This document shows positions 1 through 6,794 of a stretch of DNA of 8,326 nt, in pieces. Source of the DNA: an uncultured Rhodospirillales bacterium (lineage in GTDB: Bacteria; Pseudomonadota; Alphaproteobacteria; Rhodospirillales; 2-02-FULL-58-16); NCBI GenBank assembly GCA_913053795.1, contig CAJXGZ010000099.1, forward strand, positions 1 through 8,326. The letters are read 5' to 3'. The number at the start of each line of letters is the position of its first letter. Position 1 is the stretch's first letter. Made by a program: the position numbers and the translations under genes. The notes under the pieces were generated by a model. The model ran no database searches. It was not told where the DNA came from and saw only the letters and a list, made by a program, of their open reading frames with translations.

Positions 1-55
1 TGCGTCCCTCCATTCCAGGGAGAATAATGCACCATCAAATGCCGGGACTAAACAC
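1..55 (-). promoter_or_regulatory. Post-hyfB spacer with ribosome binding site for an unseen next gene
   Basis: On the minus strand the last bases of the window carry GGAGGGA (11 down to 5), a near-ideal Shine-Dalgarno sequence, followed only by CGCA before the window ends. A start codon would therefore fall just outside, within a few bases of the left edge. This implies that another minus-strand gene follows the HyfB-like gene after a spacer of about 60 bases, probably in the same operon. No transcription terminator hairpin is visible in the spacer. An ATG at 35-33 opens a short frame into the edge but has no ribosome site of its own. The identity of the next gene cannot be told from here. 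Confidence 0.5.
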
Positions 56-2203
56 CTAGAACAATGTCGCTATCGTAAGAAATACGACAATGGTCAGCAG
101 GGCATAACCGGCATAGGAATTGATCCGGCCATGGTGCATATTCGCCAAAATGCCCGCGATCCATTGCGCGGCGCTGGACAGGGGGCGTAACACCAAGCGG
201 TCAACAAGGTGGACTTCCTCTCGATTTCGCTGAATTGCAATTTGAAAATGTTCAGCGATATTTTCGCGTCTGTCAACGATGTTGGGGCGCAGTATAGCCT
301 CAAAAATTACCCTGACCGGTTGGGCGAATCCGGTCGCGGTATAGGTCATCTCCGGCAACAGACGCCGGACGCCGCCATCCCATCTGGGTCGCCGTTCAGT
401 CTTGCGATGGCGGGCGGCGAAAAGCCAGACAAGCCCCGCGGTTAATCCGAGAAGGCCGACAAGCGTCACGAACATATACGAGGTGGACATGGCGAAGACT
501 ATGGGATTGGCTTTATTGCCGCGATGCATGACGACCATTCCACGGGCCGCTATGACATCGCTGCCCACTTGAGCGCCGATATCGCGGGTTTCAGCGATGA
601 ATTTTTGCGGCAATTGGGCGACGGCGGCCTTTTTGTCGAAAAATGGCGGAACAAGTGCGGTGGTTGCGCTGGCGCCGGTAAGGGGTGTGACCGTCCGGTC
701 TATGGCCGGGATCACATACGTTGGCAGTATTCCCAGCGTCAGGCTGACAATCGCCAGGAACGCCATGGCGACGAGGGCCGACTTGCCGGTTTCCGTAGCT
801 CCTGATGCATCAGTCGAACGCGGCATCCCGAGAAAGCTCATGGCGAAAACCCGGACGAAGCAGGTGACCGCCAGCCCGGCGGTGAGGGCGAGCGCAACGC
901 CCGCCACGACAAAGGCTATTTTGACGCCAAAAGAGGCCAGTTCGACGCTGCGTAGCAGCGATTGAAGGGTCAGCCACTCACTGACAAAGCCGTTGAATGG
1001 CGGCATTGCGGCAATGGACAGGGTTCCCACCAGGAAGAAAAGCCCGGTCCAGGGCATCCGCTTGAGCAAGCCGCCCAAACGATCGAGATCACGGCCGTGA
1101 GCCTGGACGTCGACACTACCGGCCCCCATAAAGAGGAGGCTCTTGTACATCGAATGATTGATCATATGGTAAAGGCCGGCAATCAAGGCAATAGAAGCAT
1201 AAACCGGTTGGCCCAAGGTTTGAAAAATTAAGCTTGCACCCAGTCCGACACTGATGATGCCCATATTTTCAATGGAACTATGAGCAAGGATTTTCTTTAA
1301 ATCGGTTTCGATTGTCGCGTACAAAATACCCACGAGTGAGGAAATTGCGCCTATAATCATAACCACGATGCCTGGCCCCGATGTAGCAACAGGCATTAGG
1401 TCAAAATTCACGCGCAAAATTCCATAGATGCCCAAGTTCAATATGACGCCGGAAAGCAGGGCGGAAATATTGGCCGGGACGACCGGGTGCGCCCTGGGAA
1501 GCCAGAAATTCACGGGAACAAGGCCGACTTTTGTGGCAAAGCCAAAGAAGGAAAGCAAGAAGACCGCCCAACGCAAACCTGGGGTAAGGGCCGGCGCCGC
1601 TGCTCTTATCGCGGAAAAGCTGGTTGAGCCCGCCTCATTGGCGAGAATGATAAACGCCAATGCTATCGCCAAGGTGCCGACTTCACCAACGGCCAGCATA
1701 AGATAAGCAGCCCTTCTGGTTTCCCCTCGCTTATATTCCGTGTTCACCAGTAAATAACACAGTATGGACATCGTCTCCCAGGCAATCAAAAAGGAAAATA
1801 CATCCCCGGCAATCGGAATCGCGATAATTGAAACGAGTAAGGCCAGGTAGGAAATGCTGAAGGCCTTCAGGTTGATGTGACCGATATAGGCTTTGAGGTA
1901 TCCACTCGAAAAGAGGGAAACCGCTATAATAGCTATGCTGGACACCACGACAAACAAAGCCGAGAGCTTATCAGCGGCAAACTGCAAAACTCCCAGCTTC
2001 GGCAAGGACCACAGCGAGAAACCGCCGATACCGCCTTCACTCAAGCCTATATAGCCTGCAATTAGGCCGGCTAGGCCGGCGAGGATACCGAACATCGCAA
2101 GTATCCCTGGAATTGAGCGCTCGCGTACGAAAATCGAGACTAAAATGCCTATTCCGCTCAATGCAAAACAAAGAAAAAGAACATATTCGAAGGTGTTCAT
2201 CAT
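56..2203 (-). CDS. hyfB: Hydrogenase-4 component B-like antiporter-type membrane subunit
   Basis: This 715-residue, strongly hydrophobic protein belongs to the HyfB/HycC branch of the NuoL/M/N family of ion-translocating subunits (symbol by homology). It would sit in the inner membrane and move H+ or Na+ as electrons pass through the complex. Family residues are visible: E143 in the AWE motif of the fifth core helix, K225 in FATKVGLVP, the WLPRAHP loop at 234-240, K354 in HSMYKSLLFMG and E409 in PPFNGFVSEW. The last 130 residues form the extension typical of HyfB (WDGGV and YTATGFAQP around 618-645) and end in a further membrane segment. Length is a little above the usual ~670. The start is a double ATG whose first codon overlaps the preceding TGA (ATGA) and has GGAAG five bases upstream. 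To the eye its base composition is more A/T-rich than the other operon genes, mostly in the 5' half. Confidence 0.93.
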   Translation of the reverse strand: MMNTFEYVLFLCFALSGIGILVSIFVRERSIPGILAMFGILAGLAGLIAGYIGLSEGGIGGFSLWSLPKLGVLQFAADKLSALFVVVSSIAIIAVSLFSSGYLKAYIGHINLKAFSISYLALLVSIIAIPIAGDVFSFLIAWETMSILCYLLVNTEYKRGETRRAAYLMLAVGEVGTLAIALAFIILANEAGSTSFSAIRAAAPALTPGLRWAVFLLSFFGFATKVGLVPVNFWLPRAHPVVPANISALLSGVILNLGIYGILRVNFDLMPVATSGPGIVVMIIGAISSLVGILYATIETDLKKILAHSSIENMGIISVGLGASLIFQTLGQPVYASIALIAGLYHMINHSMYKSLLFMGAGSVDVQAHGRDLDRLGGLLKRMPWTGLFFLVGTLSIAAMPPFNGFVSEWLTLQSLLRSVELASFGVKIAFVVAGVALALTAGLAVTCFVRVFAMSFLGMPRSTDASGATETGKSALVAMAFLAIVSLTLGILPTYVIPAIDRTVTPLTGASATTALVPPFFDKKAAVAQLPQKFIAETRDIGAQVGSDVIAARGMVVMHRGNKANPIVFAMSTSYMFVTLVGLLGLTAGLVWLFAARHRKTERRPRWDGGVRRLLPEMTYTATGFAQPVRVIFEAILRPNIVDRRENIAEHFQIAIQRNREEVHLVDRLVLRPLSSAAQWIAGILANMHHGRINSYAGYALLTIVVFLTIATLF

Positions 2204-2964
2204 CCAGCTTCCGCTGTCTTTTTAGTTGATTTGAGACTCGGCGCGAGCGCTTGCGCCGCATCCTTGCGTCCGGCGAGAACCAGCAGGCCGTGCAGTATGG
2301 CCAACGGCGGCGGCGGACAGCCGGGGATCGTCACATCCACCGGCAGGACGTCGGCGATACCCGCACCGGTCACAAAACCGGAGCCAAACACGCCGCCGCT
2401 TATGGCGCAGGCGCCTATGGCCATGACGCGTTTGGGTGTGGGCATCGCATCGTAAGTCTTTTGCAAAGCCACCTTCATGTGGTCCGTCACCGGACCAACC
2501 ACTAACAGAAGGTCCGCCTTGCGCGGCGTCGGCGTGATGAAAAATCCCAGCCGGTGTATGTTATAATATGGATTGTTGAGGTGCTTGATCTCGTTGATGC
2601 AGGCGCCACAGCCGCCCGCGTCAATGACGCAAATATAGATGGAGTGTTGAAAAGCCCCGGGGACGCGCGACCCATCGTCACGGATGGCGGTCCATTCGAA
2701 TCCGTCCTCCCACGGCGCCGGTTTCGCCACGTTCCGGACGCAGCGAAAACAATGAACGCAACGCCCGCGTTCCACCACCAGCCGGCCATCGACATGGCGC
2801 AGGGCGCCCGTCGGGCAATCGTAACCCAGCGTATCACCGGCATCCTCTCCCGGGCGCATTGCCCGCGGCAACCCCGGTGAGACGCCAGGGGCATCCTCCG
2901 TATGCCGGGGGTAGCGCGTTGTCACCACCCCGGTCTTTAATCCCTTGATGATCCATCTGCTCAT
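2200..2964 (-). CDS. hyfI: Small subunit: half-ferredoxin fused to NuoB/HyfI-like domain
   Basis: This 254-residue soluble iron-sulfur subunit combines the jobs of separate HyfH and HyfI proteins. Residues 1-100 are a reduced ferredoxin domain: C50 (in DCPTGAL) plus C69-x2-C72-x2-C75 (CVHCFRC). That is exactly one [4Fe-4S] set; the first CxxCxxC of the usual two-cluster ferredoxin is missing. Residues 108-235 are NuoB-like, with C119-x2-C122 (GGCGAC), C186 (IGACAISGG) and C216 (PGCPPPP), the full ligand set of the proximal N2-like cluster. The CxxC spacing is the hydrogenase-4 type, not the adjacent Cys-Cys of complex I. Expected role: receive electrons, probably from a ferredoxin-like donor, and pass them to the large-subunit interface. 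The start is an ATG with GGGAG seven bases upstream, after a 33-base gap from the large-subunit stop; the stop overlaps hyfB by four bases. Confidence 0.93.
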   Translation of the reverse strand: MSRWIIKGLKTGVVTTRYPRHTEDAPGVSPGLPRAMRPGEDAGDTLGYDCPTGALRHVDGRLVVERGRCVHCFRCVRNVAKPAPWEDGFEWTAIRDDGSRVPGAFQHSIYICVIDAGGCGACINEIKHLNNPYYNIHRLGFFITPTPRKADLLLVVGPVTDHMKVALQKTYDAMPTPKRVMAIGACAISGGVFGSGFVTGAGIADVLPVDVTIPGCPPPPLAILHGLLVLAGRKDAAQALAPSLKSTKKTAEAG

Positions 2965-2997
2965 GCCATTACTCCCGAGCTACCGACTTTAACCCCA

Positions 2998-4569
2998 TCA
3001 GCGATCATTTTCCGCCACCGACAGACCGAATGTCGCCAGAATGATCGGAAAATCCTGAAAGGTGAAATACTCAACCGCCAGATGAAATCCGTGCCAGTTG
3101 GAAAACGACGGTGTCAAAAAATGATAGCGCTCAAGAGTTCCGTACTCATCGAGCCGCAGCCAATTCCACATGCCGCCACAGGGGGCTTCCACGCCCGCCA
3201 GCGCTTGTCCCGCTGTTGCCTCGCACGGTGCGAATACGGCGCCCGGCGGTAAGGCCGCGACGGCCTGCTCCATGATGCGCGCCGACTGCGCCGCTTCGGC
3301 TAAGAACAGGCGAAGGCGGGCGTAACCGTCGCCCTCCGTTTCGCATGGAACCTTGAAATCAAATGACTCATAGCCTGAGTATGGCTGTATCCGCCGCAGA
3401 TCGTTGCAATAATCCGATGCCCGGGCCACCGGACCGGCGAGCCCGAAGCCGCGGGCCTGATCTCGTGTGACCATTCCCACTTCTTCGAGACGATCCATAA
3501 AGCTACTGGTGTTTATCAGGGTGTTTTTGATCCCGTCCAGACGCCGAATGATGTCCTGGGCATTGACGGCCACTTCGCGGCATGCCTGATCGTTCATATC
3601 CAGGCTTAAACCACCGGGAACCGTAAGGCCGAACAGATAACGATGACCGGCCAGCCCTCCGGCAAGGCGCAGCGCTTCCTCTTCCAGGATTGCGACCTGG
3701 CTGGCGGCGACGACCAGGCCGGTTGAGTTGCAAATACCGGCAATCACGCCGAGATGATGGCGCAAACGTTCCAGTTCGGCGAAAAAGATGCGCAATATGC
3801 GGGCGCGCCCAGGCGCTTTTATATCGGCGAGTTGCTCCACGGCCAGACAAAAGGCGAGAGCATGAGCAAATGCCGTGTTGCCGGCAAAGCGTTCAGCGAG
3901 CAGCAGCGCTTCGTCAATTTTGCGTCCTTCGGCAAGCTTTTCCACGCCACGATATTTGAAAAAAAGCCGGGGAAAGGCGCGAATAACCTCCTCGCCGGTG
4001 GTTTCCAGTTGAAAATGCACCGATTCGGTCGCGCCGCCGAAGACGGGGCCGATCGGCATGATGAACGCCCCCGGCGCGGTTAGTATCCGTCGCGGACGCC
4101 ATTCGCGGTTCGGCAACCTGTTCGCCAGCGCCACTTCAGGGTTGAAGCCATTGCGCATGGGCGCAATCCCCTCCTGCCAGGCGTTGTCATGGAGGATGAA
4201 GTCGCCCAGAAGCGGATGGCCTTCAAAGGTCAAACCATAGAGGTCTTCGGCTTCGCGCTCGTGCCAATCGGCGGCATGGACTGCTTCGCTGATGCTGGGA
4301 AATGTCGCCTCTTCAAGCGGCGCCCCGGTTTTCACCAGCAATATTTCGGGGCCGGTAAACAGGTAGCGCAGTTGCCAGTTATGGGGATGTTCCTCGACGA
4401 TCAAGCCGGAGAAATGATAATTCTTCTGATTGAAAAGCCAGTCGCACAACCTTTGCAGCGCTTCGCGGCGGCACTGGATTTCGGCGCCGCCTTTGCCACT
4501 ATGGACGACCCTCTCGATAGCGCCGGGAAACATGGACCGGGCCTGGCTCATCAATTCCTCGATGTCCAT
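2998..4569 (-). CDS. hyfG: NiFe-ligand-lacking large subunit (fused NuoC-NuoD, HyfG-like; Ehr type)
   Basis: This 523-residue protein has a NuoC-like N-terminal domain (about 1-150, signature ADWHEREAEDLYGLTFEGHP at 100-119) and a NuoD/HyfG-like C-terminal domain (about 160-523, with AELERLRHHLG near 264 and ETEGDGYARL near 410). In active group 4 hydrogenases the active site uses RxCGxCxxxH and DPCxxC. Here the first reads RFAGNTAFAH (227-236: A229 and T232 replace both cysteines, H236 is kept) and the second reads GLSVAE (515-520: S517 and E520 replace both cysteines). The protein stops at R523, matching the Arg after which E. coli HycE is cleaved, so no maturation tail exists. The GPxHP loop reads GPVFG (174-178). 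It cannot bind Ni-Fe in the known way; the substrate is unknown. Its ATG overlaps the hyfF stop (TAATG), and a G-tract serves as its ribosome site. A hydrogenase name would mislead. Confidence 0.94.
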   Translation of the reverse strand: MDIEELMSQARSMFPGAIERVVHSGKGGAEIQCRREALQRLCDWLFNQKNYHFSGLIVEEHPHNWQLRYLFTGPEILLVKTGAPLEEATFPSISEAVHAADWHEREAEDLYGLTFEGHPLLGDFILHDNAWQEGIAPMRNGFNPEVALANRLPNREWRPRRILTAPGAFIMPIGPVFGGATESVHFQLETTGEEVIRAFPRLFFKYRGVEKLAEGRKIDEALLLAERFAGNTAFAHALAFCLAVEQLADIKAPGRARILRIFFAELERLRHHLGVIAGICNSTGLVVAASQVAILEEEALRLAGGLAGHRYLFGLTVPGGLSLDMNDQACREVAVNAQDIIRRLDGIKNTLINTSSFMDRLEEVGMVTRDQARGFGLAGPVARASDYCNDLRRIQPYSGYESFDFKVPCETEGDGYARLRLFLAEAAQSARIMEQAVAALPPGAVFAPCEATAGQALAGVEAPCGGMWNWLRLDEYGTLERYHFLTPSFSNWHGFHLAVEYFTFQDFPIILATFGLSVAENDR

Positions 4570-6023
4570 TATCCCCCCCCCAACGACTTAGCGGCGAGCG
4601 CGGCCAAGGCCGCCAGACCATCAGGGATATAAACGCCCAACACCAGAATGGGAACGGCGGCAACGATAAGCGTGATTTTGCAACTGAACGGTAGTGCGCC
4701 ACGTTGCCCCGCGTCCCGGCTCGCCGGCTCGCCGGCGCCCAGCGCCATGCGGCTGACGTGGTTCATTATGGCGAAAAAAGCGATGGCGATGAATATCGTC
4801 AGCAGTCCCACCACCAGATAGTCACCATTCTGCAAGCCGGCTTTCAGGATCAGAAACTCGCTCAGAAACAGGGGAAAAGGCGGCGCTCCGGCGATGGCCA
4901 GTCCAGCCAACAGAAGCGCCGCGCCCGCGAGCGGCGCTTGGCGCACCAGGGCGCGCACGGAAGCGATGTTGCGGTTGCCGATGAGAAGCAGTACAGCGCC
5001 CGCGGCAAGAAAGGAAAATGATTTCGTAACCGCATGACCGACGATCTGCAACATGGCCGCTGAATGAGCCGAAGCGCCTCCCATACCGGCGGCGGTGAGG
5101 ATGATGCCCATGTGTTCGATGGTGGAATAGGCGAACATACGTTTGTAATCGGTGATCCGAAGCAACAGGAAGGCCGCCGTGCCGACCGAGATCAGGCCGA
5201 AGGTCAGCAGCCATGTATCCGCCTGGATGGAGGGCACCGCGTTCAGGACAGGCAAGAGGCGCAGAATGGCATATAGGATGACGGTCGTCTCGACGCCGGA
5301 AAGCAGCGCACATACGGGTGATGGCGCTTGGCTATGGGCGTCGGGCAGCCAGGTATGCAGCGGCACAAGACCCACCTTGGCGCCGAATCCCACCAGGATG
5401 AATACGAATGCCGCCTTGAGCAAAACGGGTGACATCCTTGGCGCGACCGCGACCAATCCCGACCATGTATAGTGTTCGATGCCCGCTTGCCCCGCCGCCC
5501 AGAACAACAAGAAAAATCCCAGTAAGGCGATGGACGCCCCCATCAAGGTGAGGACAATGTACTTCCATGCGGCTTCAAGCGCTTCATGCGTGTTCTTAAA
5601 TCCGACCAGCAGCACCGAGAACAAAGTGGTCAGCTCGACGGCAATCCAGACGATGTTCGGCTCCTGCATCAACGGCACCATGAGCATCGAAAATACGAAT
5701 AGATTGAAATTTACATAGTAACGTCGCGAACCGCCGTTTTGCCTAAAATCCATGTAGCCAACGGAAAAAAACGCCGCCGTCACATAAATGAAGGCGACGA
5801 GCACGATCATCAGCGCGCTCAAACCATCCATGGCGACCCAGTAGGGGATAGCAACGAGCACGTGCGTTGGCGCCGCGATGACCTCAGCGGCCGCCCGCAT
5901 TGTTATCGCCAGCGTGATCAACGCGGCGATGCACGTTGCATCCGCGCCAAGACGCGAGCGGGGATATAACTGCGCCAGCGCCGCGGCGATCAGGGGAAAC
6001 GCTATCACCGTAAGCAAGATCAT
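4569..6023 (-). CDS. hyfF: Hydrogenase-4 component F-like antiporter-type membrane subunit
   Basis: This 484-residue polytopic inner-membrane protein of the NuoM/NuoL family is closest in layout to HyfF. It is predicted to be one of two ion-translocating subunits of the complex. Visible family residues are E130 (WIAVELTTLF), K216 (FGAKVGLVPLHTWLPDAHSQ), H304 in STIEHMG, K334 (GHAVTKSFSF) and E389 (PPFPLFLSEF). The position that is often Lys in NuoM-type proteins, in the segment after LLSG, appears to be Thr (T247), by eye alignment only. Length is slightly below E. coli HyfF (526). The ATG overlaps the hyfE TGA (ATGA) and has a strong GAGGAG eight bases upstream, which fixes the start. The gene ends in a run of G that encodes glycines and overlaps the next ATG as TAATG. 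Confidence 0.93.
   Translation of the reverse strand: MILLTVIAFPLIAAALAQLYPRSRLGADATCIAALITLAITMRAAAEVIAAPTHVLVAIPYWVAMDGLSALMIVLVAFIYVTAAFFSVGYMDFRQNGGSRRYYVNFNLFVFSMLMVPLMQEPNIVWIAVELTTLFSVLLVGFKNTHEALEAAWKYIVLTLMGASIALLGFFLLFWAAGQAGIEHYTWSGLVAVAPRMSPVLLKAAFVFILVGFGAKVGLVPLHTWLPDAHSQAPSPVCALLSGVETTVILYAILRLLPVLNAVPSIQADTWLLTFGLISVGTAAFLLLRITDYKRMFAYSTIEHMGIILTAAGMGGASAHSAAMLQIVGHAVTKSFSFLAAGAVLLLIGNRNIASVRALVRQAPLAGAALLLAGLAIAGAPPFPLFLSEFLILKAGLQNGDYLVVGLLTIFIAIAFFAIMNHVSRMALGAGEPASRDAGQRGALPFSCKITLIVAAVPILVLGVYIPDGLAALAALAAKSLGGG
4570..4583 (-). promoter_or_regulatory. G9 tract: ribosome site for the large subunit and hyfF C-terminus
   Basis: The minus strand carries nine consecutive G residues (4581 to 4573) followed by AT and the TAATG overlap. 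The tract encodes the final glycines of the HyfF-like protein and is the only purine-rich sequence near the large-subunit ATG, so it must act as its ribosome site. A gain or loss of one G would change the last residues and stop of HyfF and alter stop/start coupling with the next gene. This is seen directly; any biological slippage is inference. Confidence 0.55.
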
Positions 6024-6694
6024 TCGTGCGGCTCCTCGCGCAAGCTGGACAGTCTGCCGACGGCGGTGGAACCGGTCCGTTCATGGACGGCGCGGGTTAG
6101 CACGCCGGCGACAAAGATCAATACAAGCACGTCGAATGCCAGCGCCAATTCGGCGATCAGCGGCAAACCCTGGGCAATCGCAATACCGGCGAAGAACGCA
6201 CCGTTTTCCATGGCCAAAAGCCCCAGTAGCTGTGAAACCGCTTCCCGCCTGGTGGTGAGCGTCAAGGCGCCGATGAGCAGGCCCGCCAGGCCGATGGGTA
6301 CGTTGATACGAATGGCGGACGCGGCCGATGCGGTTTCCACCCACGATAGGCTGAAGAAATAGGCCCCAATCGTCAGCACAAGCGCGATGAGCAGTGCCGA
6401 TGGAATGGTTATGGCCTGTGATATTTCACGACGCGTATACACCTCTTCATTCAACAGCCGGCGTAAAAGCCACGGCAGAAAAAAGACCTTGGTGACCAGA
6501 TTTATGGCGGCTACGGCCATCAGATGAATTGAAAAAGGGCTTAAGCCCAGCAATAGCGCGGATGCAGCGAGAAGCAGTGATTGCAGAATGAATAATTTCA
6601 GACAGGCGCGAATCTGGCGGGTGGCCAGGATACCGAAGGCGGCGATGATAAACAGTCCTCCGGCAAGCGCATTCAGATTGACGATATAAGTCAT
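6020..6694 (-). CDS. hyfE: Hydrogenase-4 component E-like membrane subunit (NuoK-related)
   Basis: This 224-residue membrane protein resembles HyfE (216 residues in E. coli), whose C-terminal half is related to NuoK. It has several hydrophobic helices; K69 (NLVTKVFFLPWLL) and the family motif AMENG (161-165, with E163) inside a membrane segment are the recognisable marks. It should link the HyfC-like anchor to the antiporter-type subunits and take part in the chain of buried charged residues. I chose ATG at 6694 because TAGGG lies six bases upstream. The frame stays open to a TTG at 6715, which would add seven residues but has no ribosome site. It follows hyfC after a 100-base gap, the longest within the operon, where hyfD would lie in E. 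coli, and overlaps hyfF by four bases. Confidence 0.92.
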   Translation of the reverse strand: MTYIVNLNALAGGLFIIAAFGILATRQIRACLKLFILQSLLLAASALLLGLSPFSIHLMAVAAINLVTKVFFLPWLLRRLLNEEVYTRREISQAITIPSALLIALVLTIGAYFFSLSWVETASAASAIRINVPIGLAGLLIGALTLTTRREAVSQLLGLLAMENGAFFAGIAIAQGLPLIAELALAFDVLVLIFVAGVLTRAVHERTGSTAVGRLSSLREEPHE

Positions 6695-6700
6695 GATTGG

Positions 6701-6705
6701 CCCTA
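6701..6705 (-). promoter_or_regulatory. Ribosome binding site deciding the hyfE start
   Basis: TAGGG on the minus strand sits six bases before the ATG at 6694. The competing in-frame TTG at 6715 is preceded only by TTAACGGC with no purine-rich stretch. This supports the shorter 224-residue product. Confidence 0.55.
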
Positions 6706-6737
6706 TTCGCCGCAAGCCGTTAACCAGCGCACCAATT

Positions 6738-6784
6738 CATGGGCGCGATTATCGTGGGCGCGATTATGATTTTTTTGCGAAAAA
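6738..6784. repeat. Tandem 15-base repeat and A/T inverted repeat in the hyfC-hyfE gap
   Basis: The 100-base gap between hyfC and hyfE contains TGGGCGCGATTAT twice on the plus strand (6740-6752 and 6755-6767), a perfect 13-base match at a period of 15. Next to it is TTTTTTT-GCG-AAAAA (6770-6784), an inverted repeat of pure A/T arms. The stem is too weak for a standard terminator. The period of 15 keeps frame, so a 28-codon frame (ATG at 6789 to TAG at 6703) reads HNRAHDNRAHE across it, but it has no ribosome site. Confidence 0.6.
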
Positions 6785-6794
6785 GTCATTGGCT

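Noticed and set aside
2998..4569. Functional [NiFe] hydrogenase-4
   Set aside because: All four Ni-Fe cysteine ligands are replaced and the maturation tail is missing, although the overall homology is clear.
4189..4632. Long plus-strand open frame opposite the large subunit
   Set aside because: It is the complement of the strongly conserved large-subunit/hyfF coding sequence, has no family features or ribosome site, and is explained by the G/C-rich opposite strand.
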